Counted from the first letter of the stretch, positions 8,449 to 17,600 are shown. The stretch is 64,000 nucleotides of DNA from Microvirga terrae (GCF_013307435.2 NZ_CP102845.1:2489001-2553000), one strand, 5' to 3'. Numbers and translations: made by a program. The notes: generated by a model from the letters alone, not told the origin.

Positions 8449-9121
8449 AGCCCCTCCAAGCCACATTGCTTCTGACACTGCGCCTTGCGACGTCGTTAAG
8501 CGAATCAGATGCAACAACTATAATCGACGGTTTGACACGCCTTCACTATCTTAGGTTAGTATGGCCTAAGAAAGCATCGTAATGCGGGCGAGGCGGCGAA
8601 GTAAAGGGCCCCGCCGGAGGCTGATTATACACCTCGCCGGCGTACAATTTCTGAGCGAACGACTGGTGCAACCCTTGTGCCCGGCTGGTCGATAGGGCGC
8701 GTGATCTGCGCGCCGATGCTGAACTGCCCGAATTCGCGACCCGGTTGCAAGAATTCGTTCCGGAAGCTGACCTGTCCAAGATCTTTGAGGGCCTCCTGCT
8801 GCCGACGCGGTGCGCGGGCCTCACGATAACGTGACGCGAACGACCAGCAGCCTATCGAGGGTGAGCGGGTTTCTGGAACGCCCGCACCGGTTCGCCGGAG
8901 CCCGGCGCCGTCCAGAGGCCTCTCAGCCGCATCCGTTAGGGGGGAGCGGCGGGGCGCTGACAACGGCCCATGGAGACCGGATGGTGGCAGCTGGATCTCT
9001 CGTCGACTCACCAGAACTGGTGACACCAACATCCATCGATCTTCCATTTGCCTGCAGCAGTCGGCATCGGCTCCCGCGACCTCCGGTCCGGATCGCATCG
9101 ATGGGCGGGGCGAGCGCGCCT
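8449..9121. other. 673-base stretch without a supported gene
   Basis: Several overlapping open frames exist on both strands, but none has a good start, ribosome site or recognisable domain. Near the left end (8532-8570) is a plus-strand TTGACA followed by an inverted repeat CTTAGG-9-CCTAAG. The minus-strand frame ending at 8625 has a protein-like composition over roughly its last 60 codons and could be a gene remnant. Confidence 0.4.
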
Positions 9122-9250
9122 TCAGCGCCGCAGCAGCCTCTCCATCAGGGCATCCGCGGCATGGCTGGTCAGGCCCCAGGCAACGGGGCGGTCGCCGAGA
9201 TAGACGGTGAACGTGCCGTCCTGCGTCGCCTGCTTGGCAACAGGTGTCAT
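9122..9250 (-). CDS. small hypothetical protein (42 residues)
   Basis: A short frame starting at an ATG preceded by AGGGACGGCTC, an acceptable ribosome site. The product contains TFTVYLGDRPVAWGLTSHAA and ends in LLRR. It looks like a compact soluble polypeptide with alternating strand and helix, unlike the low-complexity Arg/Pro-rich products of shadow frames here. I do not recognise a family. It is monocistronic, divergent from the metallopeptidase gene. Confidence 0.4.
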   Translation of the reverse strand: MTPVAKQATQDGTFTVYLGDRPVAWGLTSHAADALMERLLRR

Positions 9251-9466
9251 GAGCCGTCCCTTTTCTGGATAGTCCGGACAATGAGGTCGCTGCCCGGGAA
9301 TGATGAAATGATAGGCTCCATCCAGGAAGCTTAAATTATGAGCAGTGAAGCGCTGACGACGGTGCAAAGACTTGCGAACCAACAGGCTCACCGGCCGTTG
9401 CCGTTGAAGTGCCGTCGGGGCTCGCCAGCCCGGATATGGCGGATACGGGAAGCGGCAGGTCGTTCC

Positions 9467-10621
9467 ATGAAGCTCTTTGAATGCCAGGCCTGCGGTCAGC
9501 CACTTTATTTCGAGAACAGTCGCTGCGAAAGTTGCGGCCGCCGGCTCGGGTACCTGCCGTCGATTCAGGAGATCAGCGCTTTGGAACCCGGTCGCGAGGG
9601 GGGCTGGACGGCTCTGGCGCAGCCCGACACGCCTGTCCGCTTCTGCGCGAATGCAGAACACAATGCGTGCAACTGGCTGATATCCGCCGATGGCGATGGA
9701 TCCTACTGCCGGGCTTGCCGGCACAATCGCACCGTACCGGACCTCGCGCTCGAGCAGAATCGCGAACGCTGGCGCCGGCTGGAGACTGCGAAACGGCGTC
9801 TATTTTACACTTTGCTCAGGCTCGACCTGCCGCTGGCAACGCGCAGCGAGGACCCGCAGGGGCTCGCGTTCGACTTTCTGGCGGACCCTGCCGAGAAGTC
9901 TCCCGATGGTCCGTCGATCCTGACCGGGCACGACAATGGCCTGATCACCATCAACATCGCCGAGGCGGACGATGCCGAGCGGGAGCGGCGACGCCACGGA
10001 ATGGGAGAACCTTACCGGACCCTCCTCGGCCACTTCCGGCATGAAATCGGCCACTATTTCTGGAACGTTCTGGTCCGGAACGATCCCAGCCTGGACCGAT
10101 TCCGCCAGGTTTTCGGGGACGAGCGGCGGGATTACGGCGAGGCCCTGCGGGTCCATTACGCCCGGGGCCCGAAGGAGGACTGGCAGGACGAATTCGTCAG
10201 TGCCTATGCAGCCTCCCATCCTTGGGAGGATTTCGCCGAGACCTGGGCGCACTATCTCCATATCGTCGACACGTTGGAGACCGCGAGCGCCTTCGGATTG
10301 AAGGTGCGCCCCGGAATCCGTCGCGGCTCGGAACTAGCGGCGGAGATCGATTTCGACCCCCACAGCGAGACGGACCTGAATCGTCTGATCACCGCCTGGC
10401 TGCCCCTGACCTTCGCCGTGAACTCTTTGAACCGCAGCATGGGGCAGCCGGATCTCTACCCCTTCGTGCTCGCCCCGGCCGTGATCGCCAAACTCGGCTT
10501 CATCCACGAGCGCATTCATGCCTGGAGCGGCCGCGGGCCCGGGGAGGGAGAAGGCGATCATATTCTGAAAGCCGTGATCGGAGGGCTGAATTCTCGCGTC
10601 GGCGCCCCACAATCCGCATGA
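9467..10621 (+). CDS. zinc-ribbon domain plus putative zinc metallopeptidase
   Basis: A 384-residue protein that starts with a zinc ribbon (paired cysteines in CQACGQ and CESCGR, residues 5-24). A second cysteine set follows in RFCANAEHNACNW and YCRACRH. The C-terminal two thirds hold the metallopeptidase signature HEIGHYFW with a downstream acidic partner region EDFAETWAHY. This layout matches the zf-ribbon plus Peptidase_Mx family, whose substrates are not established. The ATG at 9467 begins the ribbon; an upstream frame to 9338 overlaps a low-quality leader. The following gene is 122 bases away and probably separate. Confidence 0.83.
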   Translation: MKLFECQACGQPLYFENSRCESCGRRLGYLPSIQEISALEPGREGGWTALAQPDTPVRFCANAEHNACNWLISADGDGSYCRACRHNRTVPDLALEQNRERWRRLETAKRRLFYTLLRLDLPLATRSEDPQGLAFDFLADPAEKSPDGPSILTGHDNGLITINIAEADDAERERRRHGMGEPYRTLLGHFRHEIGHYFWNVLVRNDPSLDRFRQVFGDERRDYGEALRVHYARGPKEDWQDEFVSAYAASHPWEDFAETWAHYLHIVDTLETASAFGLKVRPGIRRGSELAAEIDFDPHSETDLNRLITAWLPLTFAVNSLNRSMGQPDLYPFVLAPAVIAKLGFIHERIHAWSGRGPGEGEGDHILKAVIGGLNSRVGAPQSA

Positions 10622-10743
10622 CACGCTCTTTTGAGACCTTGCGTGAAATGTCTAGGTGTGAGTAGTTATTTTCTTGCCCTCAATGGTTGGGGGCGTTACG
10701 CCTATAGCGTTTACGAAACTTGAGACTTTAGAAGGCAGTCCTG

Positions 10744-11433
10744 ATGGGCCGGGGAAATGATCACCGTGATCGCCGACGTCAATTTGGCGGTCAACCCGAA
10801 GATCACTGGGGCGATTTCGCTCCACCAACATCTTATGAACGGCCCATGCGGCAGCAGACATCCTACGGCGCTCCAGCGTCCGGACCGGAGACGGAAGCGC
10901 GGGTGAAATGGTTCAATCCCGAAAAGGGATTTGGTTTCGTCGAAATGACCGATGGGTCAGGCGAGGCCTTCCTGCACGTCCGGCAGGTCGAGGCTGCGGG
11001 CTATACCGCACTCGAATCGGGCACGACCCTTGTCATCCGGGTTGGCGCAGGCCAGAAGGGCCCGCAGGTCCAGGAAATCGTCAGCGTCGACGCAAGCACG
11101 GCCGAGCCGGAGCCCCCGCGCGGGGCACGCGCGCCGCGGCCGATGCGGTCGGGCGGTCCTGGCCAGTCAGGCGGCGGTTTCGGCCGTCCCAGCGGCGGTC
11201 CGAGCGCCCGCCCGGTCAGCGGCCCGCCGGAGGTGCCGGCCACCGTCAAGTGGTTCGACTCGGTGAAGGGCTACGGCTTCGTGTCCGTTGAAGGTGAGAG
11301 TAAGGACCTGTTCCTGCACATCTCCGTCGTGGAACGCGCGGGCCTCAGCCAGCTCGAGCAGGGGCAAGCGGTCCGGGTGGCGATCGTCGAGGGCCGCAAA
11401 GGCCCCGAGGTCGGCGCAATCGAACTCGCCTGA
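10744..11433 (+). CDS. double cold-shock-domain protein
   Basis: A 229-residue RNA/DNA-binding protein with two CspA-type domains. The first (about residues 52-115) contains ARVKWFNPEKGFGFVEM and EAFLHV; the second (about 161-229) contains TVKWFDSVKGYGFVSV and DLFLHIS. Both retain the RNP1 (KGFGF/KGYGF) and RNP2-like (FLHV/FLHI) motifs. A Gly/Arg/Pro-rich linker joins them, and a basic leader of about 50 residues precedes the first. Tandem cold-shock proteins are common in Hyphomicrobiales and act as RNA chaperones. The long untranslated leader upstream (10622-10743) may take part in temperature control, which is inference. Confidence 0.92.
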   Translation: MGRGNDHRDRRRQFGGQPEDHWGDFAPPTSYERPMRQQTSYGAPASGPETEARVKWFNPEKGFGFVEMTDGSGEAFLHVRQVEAAGYTALESGTTLVIRVGAGQKGPQVQEIVSVDASTAEPEPPRGARAPRPMRSGGPGQSGGGFGRPSGGPSARPVSGPPEVPATVKWFDSVKGYGFVSVEGESKDLFLHISVVERAGLSQLEQGQAVRVAIVEGRKGPEVGAIELA

Positions 11434-11461
11434 CGCATTCCGTCTTTCTCGACCTAAGCTG

Positions 11462-11509
11462 AGCCGGGTCTCCTTCCGCCTGATCGGGCGGAAAGGGGCC
11501 CGGCTTTGG
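11462..11509 (+). terminator. intrinsic terminator-like hairpin after the cold-shock gene
   Basis: A long stem beginning AGCCGGG and closing CCCGGCT, with CTCCTTCCGCC / GGCGGAAAGGGG inside, followed by TTTGG. The short U-run makes it a moderate terminator. Confidence 0.6.
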
Positions 11510-11547
11510 CATGGATGAAATACGGTCCAGCCCCGGCAAGGCAGGGA

Positions 11548-11580
11548 TGATCCCAAAAGCGAGGTCCGCTTTTGGGATCA
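11548..11580. repeat. short dispersed palindrome, copy 1
   Basis: A perfect inverted repeat with arms GATCCCAAAAGCG and CGCTTTTGGGATC around AGGTC. A related copy at 63939-63976 shares the CCCAAAAG...AGGTCCGC...TTTGGG core. It lies just beyond the phoH stop, between convergent genes. Confidence 0.7.
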
Positions 11581-11585
11581 ATGCC

Positions 11586-12320
11586 TTAGCAATGGACCTC
11601 TTCGAAGGCCCGCACCCACATCTCGCAGACGCCGGACCGCACGATCTCATTGAGCGTGAACTCGATGATTGGAACCGGTAGCATCTGCGACTTGATCAGA
11701 TGGATGACCGTGCGCAGGCCCGAGCTCTCGCGCAGATCGCACTGGCTCACATCCCCATTGATCACCACGGTGCAGTCCTCGCCTATGCGGGTGAGGAAGG
11801 TCTTCATTTCGGCCGGCGTGGCATTCTGCGCTTCGTCCAGCAGGATGAAGGCGTCGCGCCAGGACCGCCCCCGCATGACTTCGAAAGGCACCATCTCGAT
11901 GTCGCCGTTCTTGACGGCGATCTCATAGGCGGCTGAGCCGATCCGCTCCTTGATCGCCTCGATCACGGGCGCCGCCCAAGGACCGAATTTCTCCTCGAGA
12001 CTGCCGGGAAAGAACCCCAGGGATCGGCCGCTCGGGACGTTGGGACGGGTGAGGATGATCTTCCGGATACGCCGCTGGCGGAAGAGATCGGCTGCATAAG
12101 TGGCCGCGATCCAGGTCTTTCCGGTACCGGCCGGGCCGAGGACCACGACCTGGGCACTGTTCTTCAGGGCGTCGAGATACTCGTCCTGGGTTGCATTGAG
12201 CGGCTTGATGGGAGGGAGGCTGCGCTCGGCCTGGAATTTTGATCCCGTGAGGTCGAAGACCTGCGCTGTTTCGAGGGAGCGGCGGGTCTTGCGTCTCTGC
12301 TTCTCATGATGCTTGCTCAA
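11586..12320 (-). CDS. PhoH family ATPase
   Basis: A cytoplasmic P-loop NTPase of the PhoH family, linked in other bacteria to RNA metabolism and stress. It shows Walker A GPAGTGKT, the Walker B aspartate-glutamate in FILLDEAQN, the motif LTRPNVPSGRSLGFFPG and a C-terminal GDVSQCDL segment. From the TTG at 12320, which has GGAG seven bases upstream, the protein is 244 residues. A GTG at 12350 is the alternative start. It resembles the shorter phosphate-starvation-inducible PhoH proteins. The gene is alone and converges on the cold-shock gene. Confidence 0.88.
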   Translation of the reverse strand: MSKHHEKQRRKTRRSLETAQVFDLTGSKFQAERSLPPIKPLNATQDEYLDALKNSAQVVVLGPAGTGKTWIAATYAADLFRQRRIRKIILTRPNVPSGRSLGFFPGSLEEKFGPWAAPVIEAIKERIGSAAYEIAVKNGDIEMVPFEVMRGRSWRDAFILLDEAQNATPAEMKTFLTRIGEDCTVVINGDVSQCDLRESSGLRTVIHLIKSQMLPVPIIEFTLNEIVRSGVCEMWVRAFEEVHC

Positions 12321-12737
12321 TGACCAACTCCGGGTTTTGAAACTGCGCACAGAGACCTATCCAGGCGCCGCGCAGAGGCGTCTGGGGGAACTTCCGGGAG
12401 AGGGGTGGATTCGAGAGCGAGTCGTTGCGGGCGGTGGATTTCCGCGATCCGGACGGTGAGGATCAACCTGCCTGCCCATCAAAGCCTGTTCTTCTAGCTG
12501 CCAGTGGCAAACTATCTTTGATTCTGATGACAGTTTACCGCTGCTACGCCTACCTGCGAGTCAAATGTTGAGGCAGCCTGCTTGGTTCCAGGGCATAATC
12601 CCTCTGTAGGGTACAGGAGGGAAATAGCTGTGGATGGCTCAGATCGGGAGCCTCCGAGAGCACTCCGGCACTGCGGACACTCGCCATTTCGGCCCTTCGA
12701 ATGATAAGGAAATCGCCGAAAACAAAGGCTTTGCGGA
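12321..12737. other. 417-base spacer between divergent phoH and ribokinase
   Basis: No coding frame here has a credible start and family. The middle part (about 12500-12620) is richer in A+T than its neighbours and carries AAACT / AGTTT arms, so promoters for both flanking genes are likely to lie here. I could not assign -35/-10 boxes with confidence. Confidence 0.5.
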
Positions 12738-13673
12738 ATGATCATCATATTCGGCTCGATCAACATGGACCTCGTCGCGCGGGTCCAGCGGATCGCCCGT
12801 CCGGGAGAGACCGTTCTGTCCCGCCGGGCGGACAGCTTCTTCGGCGGCAAGGGAGCCAATCAGGCCGTCGCCGCCGCTCGGATCAGCCGCGGAGGGGGCA
12901 TGGAGGTCGCTATGACCGGCGCGGTCGGCAACGATCCTTTCGGGATAGCCTGCCTCAAGAACCTCGAGGAGAATGGGGTCGACGTCAGCACGATCAGAGT
13001 CACCGACGAGCCTACCGGCTGCGCGTTCATCACCGTCGACGAGACGGGAGAGAATGCCATCACGGTCGCCAGCGGCGCCAATATGGCGCTACGTTCATCC
13101 GATCTGCCCGAATCCCTCTTGTCGAAGGCTTCCGTTCTGGTGCTCCAGATGGAAGTGCCGATCGCCGACAATCTTGATGTCGCCGCGCGGGCGCGCCGCG
13201 CCGGCGTCAAGGTGGTCTGGAACTTCGCGCCCGTGCCGGCGGTCGGGGAGCGCTCGACCATGTCCGAACTCCTGGCCGTCACGGATGTGCTCGTGGTCAA
13301 CGAGCACGAGGCTCTCTCGATCGCCGGTATCGTGGGTGAGCCGGCAGGGGACGATTTCCTCAAGGCCGGATCGGCAATCGCCCGCTCGTTCGGGCCGACC
13401 TGCATCGTCACGGCAGGTGCACGCGGCGCTTATGCCATCGCGCCGGACGGCGCTCAGACCCATGTGACGGCACGCCCGATCACCCCGGTGGATACGACCG
13501 GCGCGGGTGACACCTTCGTCGGTGTTCTGGCCAATGGACTGGACGAGGGACTGGAGATCGGCCGGGCGATGGAACGGGCTTGCGCCGCCGCATCCCTGTC
13601 CTGCCTCACGGCCGGCGCACAGGCGGGAATGCCCCTGCGTGAGGCTCTGGACCGGCACCTCGCTCAGGACTGA
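12738..13673 (+). CDS. rbsK: ribokinase
   Basis: A PfkB-family sugar kinase of 311 residues that phosphorylates D-ribose at O5. Visible features are the N-terminal GSINMDLVARV, the substrate-binding FFGGKGANQAVAAAR (the GGKGANQA ribokinase signature) and the catalytic/anion-hole motif DTTGAGDTFVGVL with the catalytic aspartate. The monovalent-cation-dependent ribokinase layout is complete. It reads toward the minus-strand sugar cluster, overlapping the AGE epimerase tail by ten bases, and the ABC importer there is ribose-type. Ribose use by this locus is therefore plausible. Confidence 0.9.
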   Translation: MIIIFGSINMDLVARVQRIARPGETVLSRRADSFFGGKGANQAVAAARISRGGGMEVAMTGAVGNDPFGIACLKNLEENGVDVSTIRVTDEPTGCAFITVDETGENAITVASGANMALRSSDLPESLLSKASVLVLQMEVPIADNLDVAARARRAGVKVVWNFAPVPAVGERSTMSELLAVTDVLVVNEHEALSIAGIVGEPAGDDFLKAGSAIARSFGPTCIVTAGARGAYAIAPDGAQTHVTARPITPVDTTGAGDTFVGVLANGLDEGLEIGRAMERACAAASLSCLTAGAQAGMPLREALDRHLAQD

Positions 13674-14926
13674 GGGCTGGCGCTGCCCTCGGGGATGACC
13701 TTGGTCAGGCTGCCGGCCGCCGGGAACAGGGGGATCAGGCAGGCCTGCAGGGCGTGGTAGAGATCGGGCTTGCCGGTGAAAAGGGTCGTTCCCGGCTTGA
13801 GGTCCTCCGAGAGCTCCGGCCGCCAGCCGCCCTGCCGATGGTCAATCAGGTGGCGATCGGCGAAGCCCCAGAGAAGGCGGTACCACTGCTCGTGGAAGTC
13901 GCCGGGGCTGTGCTCGTTCAGGAAAGCGGCAGCGCCAATGGCTTCCGCACAGGGCCACCAGAGCTTTTGGGGGAGCCTCGGCTTATCGTCCCAGTCCAGC
14001 GCATAGAAGAAGCCGCCTTTGTCCTTGTCCCATCCGAGCTCGATCGACTGCCGGAACAGCTCGCGGGCGGCCTCCGGCATCCAGGCATGCCTCTTGCCCC
14101 CGAGCGTCCAGAGCTGAAGGACGAGGCGCGCCCATTCGAGCCAGTGCCCCGGCGTGGTGCCGTAAGGACGGAATACGTCGTACCCACGGTACTCCTTGTC
14201 CAGGCTCCAATCCGAATGGAAATGCTCGGCGACACGATAACCGAGAGCGGCGGCGTGACGACCGATGATCAGCCCGGCGATGCGCTCCGCCTTGTCGAGA
14301 TAGTTCCGATCGCCGGTAGCCTCGAAGGCGGCCATGAGCGACTCGGTCAGGTGCATGTTGGAGTTCTGGCCGCGATACTGGCTCAACGGCTGCCAGTCCC
14401 GGGAGAACTCCTCGGTCACGGCGCCGTGCTGCTCCTCCCAGAACCGTTCTTCGAGGACCTTGGTGATGTCCTGGATCAGACGATCTGCGAGCGGATGACC
14501 GACGACCTTGGCGCTCGACGCAGCCAGCAACACGAACGCATGTCCATAGGCCTGCTTCGTGTCGTCCTTAGGACCATCGTTGTCGAGCGACCAGACATAG
14601 CCGCCGTGCTGGGCGTCGCGATGGGCATTCCAAAGGTAGTTCATGCCATGATCGACGATCGCGTCGCATCCGGGCCGGCCGAGCAGAGTGCCGATGGCGA
14701 AGCAATGCACCATCCGGGTGGTGTTGTGGATCTGCCTGACCGGGTTGGCCGTCTCGATGGGCTGACCTGCATCGTCGAGATCGAAAAAGCCGCCGGCCGG
14801 GTTGATGATGCCGTGCTGGAAGAACCCGAACAGGTTGTTGGCCTGCTCGAAGAGCCATTTCCGGTGGAACCGGTTGGAGCGCCAGGTCGGGCCGACGGGA
14901 GGAAGGACGGGCTGGGACATCGTCAT
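13664..14926 (-). CDS. AGE family epimerase/isomerase (mannose isomerase-like)
   Basis: A 420-residue alpha/alpha-barrel protein of the N-acylglucosamine 2-epimerase family. Family landmarks are RMVHCFAIG, GGYVWSLD, NSNMHLTESLMAAFEATGD, TPGHWLEWARLVLQLW and the C-terminal GKPDLYHALQA, which supply the barrel histidines. The short form without extra domains is shared by D-mannose isomerases, which turn mannose into fructose, and by YihS. Immediately upstream lies a fructokinase-like PfkB gene (17 bases away), so a mannose-to-fructose-6-phosphate route is a reasonable inference. The second ATG, at 14920, could also be used. It is the last gene of the minus-strand sugar operon. Confidence 0.82.
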   Translation of the reverse strand: MTMSQPVLPPVGPTWRSNRFHRKWLFEQANNLFGFFQHGIINPAGGFFDLDDAGQPIETANPVRQIHNTTRMVHCFAIGTLLGRPGCDAIVDHGMNYLWNAHRDAQHGGYVWSLDNDGPKDDTKQAYGHAFVLLAASSAKVVGHPLADRLIQDITKVLEERFWEEQHGAVTEEFSRDWQPLSQYRGQNSNMHLTESLMAAFEATGDRNYLDKAERIAGLIIGRHAAALGYRVAEHFHSDWSLDKEYRGYDVFRPYGTTPGHWLEWARLVLQLWTLGGKRHAWMPEAARELFRQSIELGWDKDKGGFFYALDWDDKPRLPQKLWWPCAEAIGAAAFLNEHSPGDFHEQWYRLLWGFADRHLIDHRQGGWRPELSEDLKPGTTLFTGKPDLYHALQACLIPLFPAAGSLTKVIPEGSASPQS

Positions 14927-14943
14927 AACAGGTTCCGTTGTGA

Positions 14944-15894
14944 TCAGGCGCGTGCCGCCATGAATTGTTCGACCTCGGCCCAGAAGGGAGGGTTGGCGCC
15001 GCGGCGGGTGCAGACGATCGCAGCCGCCGCGGCGGCGAAATCGAGGGCTGCCGTGACCTGCGCATCGGTCAATCCGGCGATTCCTTGAGGCGTGAGCAAA
15101 TTGTTGGCGTCGAGCCAGGAGAGCAGACCGGCATGGAACGTGTCGCCGGCACCGACCGTGTCGACCACATCGATCCTGGGAGCCAGGCGTTCCACGATCC
15201 TGTCGCCGAAAGCTGCCAGAGGTCCCTTCTCGCCGCGGGTCACGATAACGAGCTTCGGGCCGCGCTGAAGCCAGTCGCGGGCTGCGGCGGCGAGATCGTG
15301 GGTGGAATAGAGAATTTCGACGTCCTCGTCGCTCGCCTTGACGATATCGGCATGGGCAAGCAGGCGCTCGAAGCGCTCGCGATAAATCGCCAAGTCGCCC
15401 ACGACGCGCGGCCGGACATTCGGGTCGAGCGAGATCACACGCGATCCGGCCTCCCGGCGCAGCAGGGTTTCGATGGCGCTCGCGATCGGTTCGACGCCGA
15501 GGGCATATGAGCCGGCCGCGATGGCGCTCACGTTCGCCGGCAGTTCGGTGGGAAGAGCCTCGGGCGTGAGAGCTCGGTCGGCACTATTGGGCGCGTAAAA
15601 GGAGTATTGCGGTTGCCCCGACGCGTCGGTCGCGACCACGCTCAGCGTCGTGTAGTTCGGGCAGCGCTGGATGTAGTCCGGGCTCACCCCGGATTCGGCG
15701 AGCTTTCCGGCCAGGAACGTGCCGAACACGTCGTCCGACAGGGTGGACAGGAACGCCGCAGGGCGCCCGAGCCGGCCGATCCCGATGGCGACATTGAAGG
15801 GCGACCCACCGGCAACGGCCTCTGCCGGAAAGCCGGTCTGAGAGGATGCCCCGATGAAGAGGTCGATCAGGGCTTCGCCACATACCAGGATCAT
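14944..15894 (-). CDS. PfkB family carbohydrate kinase (fructokinase-like)
   Basis: A 316-residue sugar kinase. The N-terminus VCGEALIDLF and the sugar-binding GGSPFNVAIGIGRLG are typical of fructokinases rather than ribokinases. The C-terminal DTVGAGDTFHAGLL carries the catalytic aspartate and anion hole. The ATG at 15894 follows GGAGGCTTTG; an earlier in-frame start at 15918 is less well placed. It sits between AraB and the AGE epimerase in one transcription direction. The likely reaction is fructose to fructose-6-phosphate, but other ketoses cannot be excluded. Confidence 0.85.
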   Translation of the reverse strand: MILVCGEALIDLFIGASSQTGFPAEAVAGGSPFNVAIGIGRLGRPAAFLSTLSDDVFGTFLAGKLAESGVSPDYIQRCPNYTTLSVVATDASGQPQYSFYAPNSADRALTPEALPTELPANVSAIAAGSYALGVEPIASAIETLLRREAGSRVISLDPNVRPRVVGDLAIYRERFERLLAHADIVKASDEDVEILYSTHDLAAAARDWLQRGPKLVIVTRGEKGPLAAFGDRIVERLAPRIDVVDTVGAGDTFHAGLLSWLDANNLLTPQGIAGLTDAQVTAALDFAAAAAAIVCTRRGANPPFWAEVEQFMAARA

Positions 15895-15947
15895 CAAAGC
15901 CTCCGAACAACACCGCAATGACAGTCATGAACGCCTGCCTTGCCCGG

Positions 15948-17552
15948 TCAAGGGTCGGGCATAGCATCTGGCGGAACGGGCTGAGAGGGAAGAGCCGCGA
16001 TCCGCTTGAGGTCGCGCAATATATGATCCAGCGAGACCGGTCCAGAGACGCCCCCGAAGCCAAAATAGAGGGTCCGGTAATGGGCGAAGAGCTGCTCGTA
16101 GATCGCGTGGGCTGCCGGATCCGGCTCGAAGGTGCGGAAGGGAAGGCAGATCGCTTCCTGAGCGCTGTCGAGATCCGGATGCGATTTGGCAGCGAGGCTC
16201 GCGAAGATGCTGGAGCCTAGGCCCGTCGGGATGCCGTTCGGCACCAGCACGGGTCGGCCGAGCACATTTGCGTAAACTTGGTTCAGCACCGCGTTGTGCT
16301 GCGGGATGCCGCCCGCATTGATGACCCTCTCGACCGGTACCCCGCCCTCGGCCATGCGTTCCAGGATGATGCGGGTGTGGAAGGCAGTGCCTTCGATAGC
16401 GGCGAACAGCTCGTCCTGCGCGGTGTGCAATAGGTTCCAGCCGAGGGTGATGCCCCCAAGATCCGCTTTGACGAGAACCGTGCGGTCGCCGTTGTCCCAG
16501 GTCAGGCGCAGCAGGCCGGTCTGGCCGGACCTGTACTGCTCCAGGCCTTTCGACAGATCCTTGACGTTCGTGCCGGCCCGCCGGGCGATCGCCTCGAAGA
16601 TGTCGCCTGTGGCCGACAGCCCCGCCTCGATGCCGACGAGCTTGGGGTCGACGCTGCCGGGCACGACGCCGCACACGCCCTCGATCAGGCTCGTATTCTC
16701 GGCCATCGCGATGATGCAGGTCGAGGTGCCGACCACGTTCACCACATCGCCGACCCGGCAGCCTGCCCCGATGGCGTCCCAATGGGCGTCGAAGGCTCCG
16801 ACTGGAATCGGGATGCCGGCCTTCAGGCCGAGCCGCCCCGCCCAGGCGGGCGTGAGGTGCCCGGCCACGACGTCGGACGTGACATAGTCGCCGGCAAGCT
16901 TCTCGCGGATTCCGTCGAACAGGGGGTCCACCTTGGACAGGAAGTCCTGCGGGGGCAGGCCTCCCCAACGCGGGTTCCACATCCATTTATGGCCCATGGC
17001 GCAGATGCTCCGCTTGAGGCGAGCGGGATCGGTGACACCGGTCAAGGTCGCGGCCACCATGTCGCAATGCTCCAGCGCCGTGACGAGGCGGTCGCGCCTG
17101 TCCGGGTTGTGGCGCAGCCAGTGCAGCAGCTTTGAAAAGCCCCATTCGTGCGAATAGACGCCGCCGCACCACTCGATCGCTTCGAGGCCCTCCTGATGGG
17201 CGAGGCGGGTAATCTGCTCGGCTTCCGCCTTCGCCCGGTGGTCGCACCAGAGGTAATACTCGTCGAGCGGCTCCAGTCCCTCACCCACCATGACCACGCT
17301 GGAGCCGGTTGTGTCGATGGCAAGTGCCGCTACGTCCTCTCCCTTGATGCCAGCGGAATCGAGGGCACCGCGCATGGCGCGGGCGAGCGCATCCATGTGA
17401 TCGGCATGGGCCTGGGTGGCGTGGTCGGGGTTCTCGCGCTTCCGGTGAAGCGGGTACTCGGCCGTGGCGAGGCCGAGTGGGCCATTGCGATCGTCGACGA
17501 GGGTGACCCGGACACTCAGGGTGCCGAAATCGACACCGGCTACGACGGCCAT
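15948..17552 (-). CDS. araB: ribulokinase (FGGY family)
   Basis: A 534-residue FGGY kinase that phosphorylates ribulose. The first actin-like domain opens with VAGVDFGTLSVRVTLVD and includes LAIDTTGSSVV. The second contains GTSTCIIAMAEN and GGIPQHNAVLNQVYANVLGRP, the C-terminal FGGY signature. The length fits AraB (about 560) better than xylulokinase or glycerol kinase, and the AraD-like gene lies 48 bases upstream. With AraD it would turn L-ribulose into D-xylulose-5-phosphate. No AraA isomerase is present in the window, so the ribulose may arise from another reaction or be imported. Confidence 0.88.
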   Translation of the reverse strand: MAVVAGVDFGTLSVRVTLVDDRNGPLGLATAEYPLHRKRENPDHATQAHADHMDALARAMRGALDSAGIKGEDVAALAIDTTGSSVVMVGEGLEPLDEYYLWCDHRAKAEAEQITRLAHQEGLEAIEWCGGVYSHEWGFSKLLHWLRHNPDRRDRLVTALEHCDMVAATLTGVTDPARLKRSICAMGHKWMWNPRWGGLPPQDFLSKVDPLFDGIREKLAGDYVTSDVVAGHLTPAWAGRLGLKAGIPIPVGAFDAHWDAIGAGCRVGDVVNVVGTSTCIIAMAENTSLIEGVCGVVPGSVDPKLVGIEAGLSATGDIFEAIARRAGTNVKDLSKGLEQYRSGQTGLLRLTWDNGDRTVLVKADLGGITLGWNLLHTAQDELFAAIEGTAFHTRIILERMAEGGVPVERVINAGGIPQHNAVLNQVYANVLGRPVLVPNGIPTGLGSSIFASLAAKSHPDLDSAQEAICLPFRTFEPDPAAHAIYEQLFAHYRTLYFGFGGVSGPVSLDHILRDLKRIAALPSQPVPPDAMPDP

Positions 17553-17600
17553 TTTTATCTCCCGGAGCGGGGTGTAAGCAGTTGAAACGGAGGCACGAGG

